This document shows positions 42,386 through 52,497 of a stretch of 64,000 nt of DNA, one piece after another. Origin of the DNA: Cryptomeria japonica (Eukaryota; Streptophyta; Pinopsida; Cupressales; Cupressaceae); contig NC_081414.1 in the NCBI RefSeq assembly GCF_030272615.1, forward strand, positions 812,051,069 to 812,115,068, read 5' to 3'. The first letter of the stretch is position 1. Every line of letters starts with the position of its first letter. The position numbers and the translations under genes were made by a program. A model generated the notes under the pieces. It saw only the letters and a list, made by a program, of their open reading frames with translations, did no database searches and was not told the origin of the DNA.

Positions 42386-45300
42386 ATGAAAGTGAAGAAA
42401 TATTCCATGATGATGTGATAGATATGCATGCGAGGGATGCAATGATGAATGATGAATGATATTTTGAAAATGAGATGTATGATATGATATGCAACTAATT
42501 GTAAAATGATATGCAACTATGTTAAAATGATATGCAACTAATGCTTTTTTTTTTTTTTTTTTGGAGCATCCTCATCCTGCATTTGCCATCCGATATAACC
42601 ATTTGTTTGCTTTCTTTGTAAATATCATCATTGAGCATTGATTTGTTTAGGATATGTTGAAAATTTATACAAGCATAATGGTATAATTGAACCATAATGA
42701 CCTGAGCAAAATTTACATGATGTTTGATTTTGCAAGATAGCACAAGCGTCAAGGTATAATTGAACCAGGACGACCTGAGTGCGTATTGCATAAACATACA
42801 AGAGTTAACCTTTGTCCCATACAAATCCGAAATGTCCTCAGCGATATGCCACCGGATTTCTTCATAGGACAAATTTGCATGGTAAAAGACTTCACTCATA
42901 GATAGAAGACAAATAAAACATCACATTCCTTCCTTGCTTCTCTAGTCGTAAGACATCCTGGAGGTGCTCAGGAGATATGATAAGCAAAAATTAACAACCA
43001 TAAGTAATCATGCATGCTATTGGAAATGTGTTCTTGTCAATTAAAACATCTTACAAAATAGATCTTTGTTCAGTTGAAATCAGTTCAAGTTCGTGATGTT
43101 TAGCCTTCTTGCATTGTCGATTGTCATTTGTTGGTTGTTTTGATCCTTGTTGTCTTACTACATTTTTGGTTTGATGTTGAAAATCTTGAAGGCGAAATGC
43201 CCCTAGCGAGGTCAAGATTTTGCCCCTTATTGTTGATACTACTTTGATATGGATATGTACACTGATCACCAAGCCATGGTGGGATATTATTTGGATAATG
43301 GATTTAGATAAACCAAGGATAGTGACTACACTAAGTATGTCCAAGATTGATAAGCATTTGTGAAATTCTAGTGATGTCTCAGATGGGTGGATATGATATG
43401 TACAATATGATCTGTGAAACATGTATTTCCATCAATTGATAAAGATAAGGCTAACTAGAACAAAACCTAGCAGTCATATTGATTGATGTCATTGTTATGA
43501 TTTGGTTGATGATTGATGTATAAAAACTTATTTCTCTTGATGAATTTGGAAAAACTAGGTTGTTGTTTCTTCAACATGATGTTATGATAAAGGTTCTTTC
43601 TTCTCAGAATAAGGTGATTAGTCATGCATGAGTGATCAATGGATTCCTTTGATTGGTTTGGATTCAGTTGATTCCTGTTTGAGAAATTTCAAATCTTACT
43701 TTATCAGAGTGAAGGTTTAGCTGTCCCTTCACGACAAAGTGTGTCAAATGATATGGATAAAAGCCTCCCGGTCTGGAAACTGGATTTGACAATTTGAAAA
43801 TTCTAAAAAAGTGTTTTTGAGATAAAATCCATAAGATGGTCAAGGATTTGATTGATACTGATGATGAAAATTTTCCGGATTATGATAGGAGAGACATCCT
43901 CTATTGTGCGATTTGTTTAGGATTCTGACAACTTTTGTTTTAGCACAAATTTAGCTCGAGAAATAGTTTTAATGGTTTGTTTGTTACTCTGCTTTGATGA
44001 AAAATGATATTTGATGGATGGATTGATTATCAAGACTTGATGATTGATAGAAATGTCTAGTTTCAAAGAGTGAGTACCCCGTATAAGACATGTTTGATGT
44101 TGATGTTGATTTCAAGTAATGAATTGATTAACAAGACATGTGATAAGTGTGATTGCAGACTTTGAGAGTTTTCCTGTTATTGATCTGATTTGATGGATGG
44201 TCCATGTGTTCATGCTTTGATTTTTTTGTATTTTAATTTTTTTTATTTTTGTTTATTTTTTTGGATATTTTGATTTTTTTGAGTTTTTGGATATTTTGAT
44301 TTTTTTGATTTTTTTGGATATTTTGATTTTTTTGAGTTTTTTGGATTAGAAGAAAGATGTATTTGGTTGCCCCAATGTATATCAAGACAAGGAATGGATG
44401 AATGGATGACTGAACCATTGAGGTGGAAATAGATTTATTGTCTATAGTTTTGATCAAGATCAAGGAGGAAAAAAGGGATATGGATTAGAGGATATGGATG
44501 AGGTGAAGCAAGATTGTAGAAAGAATTGGATGATAGAAGAAATGAATAGATAGGACAAGGGATGTGGATTAGAGGATATGGATGAGGTGAAGCAAGATTG
44601 TAGAAAGAATTGGATGATAGAAGAAATGAATAGATAGGATAAGGGATGTGGATTAGAGGACATGGGAGATATGGTAGGAAGAATAGAGTGGATGAACTTT
44701 GCCCCCCAAGCATAGAGGTTTCCATTTGCAAAAAGGTGATATGTAAGATTGTCATAGTATTTAGCACCATCTGAATAAGTGTTCTCGAACTTTTCAAAGA
44801 TAGAGACCCAACCCACACTTAGAACCTCTGGAAAATTCAACTGAACATTTCTAGCAACTAGGAAGTAGACTCAAAAGGGAAGAAGAATCCCAAACTGGAT
44901 CAAGGTACTTAGTCTTTGATTACCCATGTGTGTGTAAGTGGGTTCATTCTGGCTCATATGATCATTGTAATCTTCAGAATCCAACATGGCTAGCTACATG
45001 AGTTACCTTAACTTCAAAAGCATCCTGGATAGAGCCTCGCTGCCAGCGAGCATTCATAGCCTCGATGAGGTTATCGCTGTAATCTCACAAATATTGCTCC
45101 ATTGCCAGCCAGGCGTCCATATCCCCGATGGAGTTACTTGCATGTTCCCATAGCCAATCATTTTGATATTGCATTTCATTGCATTTTGCTTTTCTTGATA
45201 TTCATTTTCTTGCTCATGCTTTTGATATTTCTTTTTTTTTCTCTTTTTTTTTCTTGCATTGGCTTGTAAGTGATGAAACTTACATGGGTATGATAATTAC

Positions 45301-46380
45301 AGTGGCATTGAAGCAAGATTTTAGATTTTTCACTAGCCATGTCTTCAATTTAAGAGATCACAATGATTTAGAGCAATCAATTAAGTGTATGAGATATAGT
45401 AATCAAAAGATGTTGGTACCAAGATACGATAAGTGGTTCTTTTCTGGATTGAGTGTGTATCCCAACCAAAAGAAAATGTTAAAGAGGAACAACCTCAGAT
45501 TCTGAAGCATTTCATGAATAGATATCTAGGAAAAGGACTGAACATTAGATTCGAGCATGGGCAAGTATGTGACAAAATGACACAAATGCCTATTTCACAG
45601 ATGAAGGATTTTATGCGAAGGATTGAATGAAAGGGATGGAAGGATAGAAAAGAGGTGTTGGATAATAGATAGAATGTTGGAAGATTTGTGCAAGGATAGA
45701 TAGAAATGTTTTTCGGATGAGTGTTGGTACTTGAGAAGTGATGAAGAGATGGAGGAAAATTGAATTTTGGGACAGAAGGACCCAATATAGATAGAGGAAA
45801 TGATAGAAGAATAGTTTTGGAAAGATGTTTAGATAGAGGATTGAAAGAATTTCAAAGATGTGCTCCTCATTGACCTTTCTTATGGATCATTTGAGGTGAT
45901 GGATTGGTGGATGGAGGGAGGTAAGGACCCAAGATAGATGGAAGGGATGGAGAGTTTGATTGTGGAATGAAAGGACCTAAGATAGATTTGGAGGATGAAG
46001 AGATTCCTTGATCTTGATCTTGACTTGGAGTAGGATCATTTGAGTTTGTGCTTTCCTAGAATCTTGTTGGATGAAAGTCTTTCCTAAAGATAGTTGAAAT
46101 GTTGATAAGCATCTCAAAAGATGTTTTGTTGGATATGGAAATTTTCTCCACTTTATGATTTTTCCTTGTTTGAACTGACTTTTGAGTTTGATTGTTTAGA
46201 TATTTTGCAAGATATTTTAGCATTTGTGACAAGAATACATAGCACACATGAAGACAATGATCATCCTAATGCTAAACATTGAGTGTATATTCTTTTGAGG
46301 ATGTGTTCAAATCCTCGATGTTATCACTGGTTTGATTTATAACAAAAGACACATCAGATAGACTCTTTATTCAAAGGTCA
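42386..46380. other. C interior without recognisable genes
   Basis: Mostly AT-rich unique sequence. A poly-T run lies at 42545-42562, T-rich GATATTTTGATTTTTT repeats at about 44220-44345, and an 84-bp tandem repeat at 44468-44665. A few short open stretches exist (minus strand near 44838-44690 with VGWVSIFEKFENTYSDGAKY; plus strand 45290-45505), but no family was recognised, and they may be chance or remnants of lost coding sequence. Confidence 0.45.
44468..44665. repeat. 84-bp tandem repeat in C
   Basis: The phrase TGGATTAGAGGA recurs at about 44481, 44565 and 44649, giving an 84-bp period and a bit over two copies. Confidence 0.8.
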
Positions 46381-47920
46381 TTGTCAATATCATAGCCCAC
46401 TAGTCTCGATACTCCGTTAGCTCAAATAGCCTTGTCACCCCCTAGGGGGCGCCCCTTTTTTTGCCTTTTGCTAGAAATTAACTCAAAGTGAATTGCTTCA
46501 CAATTGAGTAGTTATCTTGGGAGATATATGGTGAGTAATCTTGGGGGCGGATTCTTCCCCACCCTTGCACTATGATATTGCCAATGTTTGGCGACTGACT
46601 CGGCTCAAAGTTTCTAATGCTAAGGTTCTTAATCAGGCTTCCTGTTCGGCCGTCAGTGATAAACTCCCTCAGGAGGCTTCCCAACCTTTAGAACAAAGGC
46701 TTTACGTATCTCGAGGATAGTGGGGGAAGGCTAATCGCTGCGCGCAACCGTTGAAAAGGACTTTCATCACTTTTCACTTTTGATTATAGTGGGTTGGAAT
46801 AATTGGCATCAAAGTCGTTCCCCACTTAGGTCGTTCCCTTCACACCGGCCAAAGAATGGCTTTAAGAGTTTTTCAACCCCTCGGGAAGGCAGGCCTGCTA
46901 AAGGATGTAAATGCTTGAAGTACAGAAAGCTTAAGAGTGGTTTGGCTTTTTGGTCACCCAGTTATGGGGAGAGCATATACCTTCCACTTTTGAGACAAGG
47001 CAATCAAGTTGTTCTTTTTAGCCTTCAAGACAATGATTTGCTAACTTCTATTTGGAGATGTTGCTCCAACAAGCATGATGTTCTTTTTAACCTTTCATAG
47101 CAAAGTGTGTATTTCCAAAACCTTTGTAAAACAAGCCTGGTCAACACAGTAAATCATGATGTTTGGTCAACAAAATTAAAGTCGATAGGGGAAAACTTTC
47201 CCTCTTTGCCTTGCACAAAATGAAGATGAGGTTCTTTTACTTTGCAAAATGAAGTGAATCCTTTTAAACACCAAAGGATGGTGAGGTTCTTTTTAAAACT
47301 TTTACCAAAGTAAAGATTGTTTGTCTTGATCTTTTTAGAGCTTCCAAAAAATGAAGTGTTTTTCCTAACTTGCAGGAATGAAAGGTTTGTTTTGTTGTTC
47401 TTTTTACCATGCAATAAAGAAAGATGAATTTTCTTTTAAAACACCAAAAAGGAAGGCATGAAGTTCATTTTATGCATCCAAATAAAATGATGAGGTTTAT
47501 TTTAATTTGTGCAAAAAAGGAGAGTGAGTTCTTTTTAACCAACTTTTGTTGAAAGAAAGTAAAAAAAGAAACTTAAAGCCTCTAAACTTGCTCCTTCCCC
47601 TGCACAAAAAATATTAGAACCTGCACACAGTCAGTGATCAAGTGTTAGTGTGGGCTTACACAAGCCTAAATTCTGATCTTGGTTACAAATTTTACAATCC
47701 TGATCCTGAAATGCCCTGAAATTTGACTAAGTCTGAAATTTGGAAGATCTTCCAAAAACTAGATTTTGCATTACAACTCCTAGAGGTCTGAAACCCCTCT
47801 CAAACATCTTGAAAGTATATATGGAATATAACTTAACTTATACTTAAATTTTATATTCCATATATACTATGCCTCTCACAAGCCTAATTTTTGACTCTGT
47901 CATAAATTTTTGGCTCTGCC
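46380..47920 (-). other. C leader with block conserved in E1/E2
   Basis: 46822-46920 matches E1 3379-3475 closely (shared phrases TTTAAGAGTTTTT, CCCTCGGGA and AGGCCTGCTAAAG) and more weakly E2 29535-29620. No coding signal. Also contains the hairpin at 47814-47868. Confidence 0.65.
47814..47868. repeat. Perfect 18-bp inverted repeat in C leader
   Basis: Arms AGTATATATGGAATATAA and its exact complement, separated by a 19-nt loop. It lies about 60 bp from the 21-bp array. Confidence 0.8.
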
Positions 47921-47924
47921 AACT

Positions 47925-48490
47925 CTATGCGCTAAACTATTGCATGGATGCGCTAAGAAAAAGCACCCACGCGCTATTATGTGCCCCCAATGCGCTAAGC
48001 AATTTTTCCAATGCGCTATTCTATTTTTCTCCTGCGTCGAGACCTACAGGAAAATATTAGTGAAAGTCACGCGCTAAAGAAAGGACTCCACGCGCTAGAG
48101 TATAGATCCCACGCGCTAAACAGTGAGCGGGATGCGCTAGACTGTTAATCAGATGCGCTACTCTATTTTTCTCCCGCGTTGATACCTGCAGGAAAAACTT
48201 AACGGAGGTCACGCGCTAATGTTTGAACTGCACGCGCTAGATGATGGTCTCTACGTGCTGAACAGTGGATTGGATGCGCTACTCTATTTACTGGATGTGC
48301 TAAATAGTGTTTTGCCCGCGTCGATACCTACAGGAAAATTTGTTAATACAGATCATGCACTAAGAAAAGGTCTTCACGTGCTAAAGAAGAGAGCCCACGC
48401 GCTAAACAGTAGGCTAGAAGCGCTAAACTGTTAAGCGGATGCGCTAATACATGCTTTCAACGCGCTTATTCTTGTTTCCCGCGGACCTGC
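47925..48490 (-). repeat. 21-bp monomer array with 142-bp higher-order repeat, C leader
   Basis: Monomers of 21-22 bp with core ACGCGCTAA (variants ATGCGCTA, ACGTGCTA). Five monomers plus a spacer with CCCGCGTTGATACCTGCAGG form a unit. The spacer phrase starts at 48030, 48172 and 48314 (exactly 142 bp apart) and again at 48477 (142 + 21). Four units in all, the last with one extra monomer. The array ends about 45 bp from the PBS. Confidence 0.88.
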
Positions 48491-48533
48491 AAAAGTGATC
48501 AATTTGAAAAAATGATGTATTATTGGGGTTTGA

Positions 48534-48551
48534 GCCCCACGATGGGCGCCA
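48534..48551 (-). other. C primer binding site (tRNA-Lys)
   Basis: The minus strand reads TGGCGCCCATCGTGGGGC and continues into TCAAACCCC. Together these match the acceptor and T-arm of plant tRNA-Lys with about two mismatches. It lies four bases from the LTR. Confidence 0.85.
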
Positions 48552-48555
48552 GAAA

Positions 48556-50037
48556 TGTATGTGGGAAAAGTGGGCGAATAAAACTTAAAATGTGAAAATT
48601 ATGAGAAATACCAGTCCACACACACACACAGGACTTCTTGGTGCAAGCTATGGAATAATGTAGTGTTACTCAGCTTCCCAAGGAGGGTCCCATGGTTCTC
48701 TATCTCACAATGTCCCTCAAACCAACGTTTTTGCTCTCAGATTACTGAGCAAAATGGTTTAGGGATGGCAAATATGAGAACGAGAGATGCTTTTGATTGA
48801 TTTAGTATGAAATGTGTTGTAAGCTAGGTATGATTCTAAAATGCAATAAACTAAATGATAAGATGACAAGATTAGTATGAATACTATCCTAGCATACTAT
48901 ATTTAGTCTATAATTGAGCTAAAATGATAATACATTACTCTAAACATGCATATTAGTCTATATTCCTGATTTAAAGAGAGGCTAAATGATGAGCATATAT
49001 GAAATGAGAAAGCTTGAAAGAATTTGAGCATAAGTGTGATGCTTCAAATTTGAAAGATGATTGATTTTAATGGAGGAAATGAGAGCTCTATTTATAGCAC
49101 AAACAGGGCAATGGATGGTCAAGATTGAAAGGTTTAATCAAGGGCCAAGTTTGAAAGTTGGGGATCCATGTGCACAATTTGCACCAATGACATGATGACA
49201 AATGTCCACACAGGATTGGGTTGAAAGAAGAGGTTGGAGGCATTAAAGGCCTGAGGAGACCTCATGGTTATCTAAAGGCTAAGGGTCAAGTCTAAATTAG
49301 GTTTACCCACTGAATTAGGATCTAATCCAAGGATAAACCTTTGTGCAAATGATTAAGAGATAATCATGGTCAAAGCATTAAAGGCTTGATGAGACCTTTG
49401 GGTTGGGTAGAGTTTGAGTCAAAACAAATGTTTTAACCATGTGGGAGGGTTTGAAATAACCATTAATGGTTATTGGAGACTTTGGGGATTAAGTGGTTGA
49501 AGGTTGGAAGCCTTCAATGGTTTTCAAAGACTTTGGGGGTTTTGGTGGTTGAAGGTTGAAAACCTTCAATGGTTATCCAAGACTTTGGGCCATTTGAGAA
49601 GTGACCTCCCTTTGCTTAGGGATGTGACAAAGTTTAGAGGAGGGTTAGGTTAATTAGAATCGATTAGAAGATTCTAGAAGGGATTAGGAAGGGGTTTGGG
49701 ATTTTGCAAGTGGATGGGGGGGAATAATAGGATTTAATTGAATTATTTGATTTTCATTCAATTTGGTTGCAATTTGGGGAAATTAAATAAATTAGATCTA
49801 TTCAATTTAGGATAACTATTTAATTAAATTTGAATTTAATTAAAAGTGGCTAGGGGGATTTAATTGAATAAAATGATTTATTCATTAAATGGTATAGTGA
49901 ATTTTATTTAAATAAATTCAGTAATTTACTTAATAAAATAGAAGAATGTGGATAATTTAATTAAATTGGATTTAATTAAATAGAGAAATGAACATAAAAT
50001 ATTCATTTAGGAATATGGTCATTTTTATACGTCTATA
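48556..50037 (-). repeat. C 5' LTR
   Basis: 1482 bp, same length as the 3' LTR. The outermost dinucleotide has changed from CA to TA on the plus strand. TATA box TATAAATAG on the minus strand near 49088-49096. Followed by aaata. Confidence 0.92.
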
Positions 50038-50049
50038 AAATATATTAAC
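50038..50049. repeat. C right target duplication and D left target duplication
   Basis: 50038-50042 is aaata (element C) and 50045-50049 is ttaac (element D). Only a couple of bases separate them, so D inserted just outside C. Confidence 0.85.
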
Positions 50050-51320
50050 TGTAGCATCCTAAAATTGCGACACTTGCAATTTCGACTGCATTTCGGTCTT
50101 CATGATGGCGACACAACACGCAACCTGAATGGAGACCCTAAAACTTGCTCACGACACTGAAAACTGCATTTTTCATGCACCCTGGCCTGAACCTCCTTTG
50201 CACCCCGCTGTCCCAGAGGTGGGACCAGAGCGCCCAGCGCCCCGGTCCCTCAGGACCAGGGCGCCCTGGTCCCTCAGGACCAAGGCGCCTAGTGCCCTAG
50301 TCCTCTAGGACCATGGCGCCCAGCGCCCTGGTCCCTGGGTCCTACTTTGGGCCCGGTTTCCTAAGTTATATCAGGTCTTTTTGATTGCAATTTGGAAATA
50401 TACTTCCCTGGTCGGCCTAAGGTCGGGAAAATCAGTCTATCAGCCCTAATTGACAAGTATATAAACTACATTTTCCTCTCTCATTCGATATGATGGAAAA
50501 GGCGTGGAAACTATACTCAAGCATTCAAGCATTCAAGCAATTGATCATTTCAAGTCTCCATTCAAGGCTAAGTGTTGCATTCAAGTCAAGGATTCAACCA
50601 TTGAAGAGGAGATCACTTATTACATGCTACATACTACAACATACAACATATAAACCTTCGCACATAAGGATACAAACATCCTTAGAACAAGGTATTAGTA
50701 CTTGTTTTACATTACAGTCATTTACATTTACAGCTCTTGCTCATTTCTTGGTTAATTCCAAAACCGGGGTTTGACCTAAAGGCAAACCCCTAATCCCTAA
50801 CCCCCCATCGTCTTCTCTTTTTTGTGTGTAGGTTGCAGGTACGCGGCTGAGATTGAAGATTTGGAATCCTTGTGCAGAGACAAACAGATCCCCCTTCGTT
50901 TCGCGGATTTTTCGGAGGACCGTGGCGCCGGGCGCCATCGTCCCGACAACTTTTTCTCAAATTTGCAGGACAGCGCCGTATCGACATTTTACTACTAATT
51001 CCAGGTCCGCAACTTCATCCTATAACCTAAACTCAGTTTATAAGCGAATCTTTATGACTTTCTATGTATTCTTGGCTTAATTTCCTTAACAACATTCTTT
51101 ACAAAAGAGGGTAGCCTTGCTTTCCTAACCCTTGAAATTCATTTAGCATCCAATCTTACATTGTGTGGGATTGGATCTTATGAGTTTCAACCCCTCTTTT
51201 GAATGTAAAGTCTTTCCCCTAAGTGAAAACCCATCGAATCCTAGCGAACCTCCCTTCTCTCTCCTCGGAGTTGGAAGAGGGGAGACCAACTAGGGTTCGA
51301 CAGCGATTTTCCGCTTTACA
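50050..51320 (+). repeat. D 5' LTR
   Basis: Runs TGTAGCATCC to CCGCTTTACA. TATA box TATATAAA at 50458-50465. A CG-rich palindrome array at 50220-50340 lies about 120 bp upstream of the TATA box, and another GGCGCCGGGCGCC-type palindrome is near 50923. Confidence 0.94.
50220..50340. repeat. CG-rich palindromic array in D 5' LTR
   Basis: Four units of about 24-31 bp, each starting GGACCA and ending in GGTCC or a close variant (consensus GGACCANGGCGCC with inverted arm). One unit is shortened compared with the 3' LTR (56867-56993), which accounts for most of the LTR length difference. Confidence 0.8.
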
Positions 51321-51323
51321 TTT

Positions 51324-51341
51324 TGGTGAACCCGACGTGAA
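51324..51341 (+). other. D primer binding site
   Basis: TGGTGAACCCGACGTGAA, three bases from the LTR, identical to the B PBS. The tRNA was not assigned. Confidence 0.85.
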
Positions 51342-52497
51342 CATCCTTTCTGATTTTTCATGCTTAGATCTGAAAAGTTGATTACATTTCCATGTTTGAT
51401 CCTTTGCAAAATTTTAGAGGTTAATTGCATAAAAACCCTAAATTTTCTTTTTAAGCAATTAAACTTGCGAAATGTTTAATTATTAATGCTTGCTTCAGAT
51501 CTACTTTTCTATTATAAATTATCAATTCATATCTGTACTTTAATTTTGAAAATTAAGTGGTTAAATGTCAAAACCCTAATTTTTGAAACCCTCTTAATTC
51601 AACCTTTGTCCAACAATTTGACCGATCAAAACATTTCCAAATCAGCTGTAACTTTGGATTCTGCAATAAAATCACAATATCTTTCGTCCCTGAAAATTTG
51701 GAAAAAAGTTGCAAGGACCGTGTTGCACTCCGAGCGCCATCGTCCCCGACATTTTTTCCAAAATTTCAGGAGCGAGATCTTGCTGTATTTTCCTGCTAAA
51801 ATCCAGAATTTTGGCTGATTTTGTCAATTATAACACTTTCAAAATTACAGTCAAAGTTGGTCTTGTGATTGCTTGGTTTAAGGCTCCTAATCATTCAAAA
51901 ATTATCGAAACTGAAATTTTGTGTCAAAATTGTGTTCTTACTGTCCTAAATCTGAAAAGTGTGTTTTTATTCATTCGAAATTTCAGTGCTTTATTCAAAT
52001 TCTTGCAATTTGTGACTTTTGAAATTAAGTGCTTAATTACAACAACCTTGATTTCCGCTTTCAAAATTGAATTTTTGCGTGAAATTGAGTCAATTTTCAA
52101 AATTCAAAATTTGCATTGCTCTTGACATTCCTTCTAAAATCATAAAATTCAAAATTTCAGTTTCCCTCTCTTTTTCAAAATTCAAAATTTTGTATTTTTC
52201 GACAATCTTGATAGGGTTCAATTTTGAGATTGCAACTTTAATTTAGCCTATCTACAGATCGTAAAATCACTCAATTTTTTCAGATTAGCTCTAAAATCAT
52301 CATACCTTTCATCCCTGCAAATTTTGAAAAAAGTTGCAAGGACCGTGTTGCACTCCGAGCGCCACGGTCCCGAACATTTTTTCCGAAATTTCGGGAGACT
52401 GTTGTGATTGCATTTAACAGCTTAAATCTGAAAGATTGGCTGTTTTTACTAAAAATTGCTACCTCTAAATTCAAAATCTTTTCTTTCTCTCTAGTGC
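51342..52497 (+). other. D leader with direct repeat
   Basis: About 1.15 kb, AT-rich, no coding signal. A block of about 120 bp occurs twice (about 51645-51790 and 52280-52425), each copy centred on AAGGACCGTGTTGCACTCCG and GCGCCA followed by GTCCC, the same palindromic theme as in the LTR. Confidence 0.7.

Larger units (their letters stand above)
39689..50037 (-). mobile_element. C: large non-coding LTR retrotransposon (LARD-like)
   Basis: LTRs of 1482 bp at both ends with about 12 differences (about 0.8%), target duplication aaata, an intact tRNA-Lys-type PBS and a PPT. The 7.4-kb interior has no gag, protease, RT or integrase that I can recognise; it is mostly tandem arrays and low-complexity DNA. 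PBS, PPT surroundings and part of the leader match E1/E2, so it is probably a passenger mobilised by that family. Confidence 0.9.

Noticed and set aside
41555..42494. 295- and 164-codon minus-strand frames rich in Ser, Ile, Leu and Tyr
   Set aside because: They cover the 22-23 bp tandem array and share its period; no start context or domain.
44435..44840. 127-codon frames containing LASPHPYPL-type repeats
   Set aside because: They arise from the 84-bp tandem repeat; no domain.
47925..48490. CRISPR-like repeat array
   Set aside because: Period of 21 bp with no distinct constant repeat and unique spacer, no cas genes, plant context, and located inside an LTR element.
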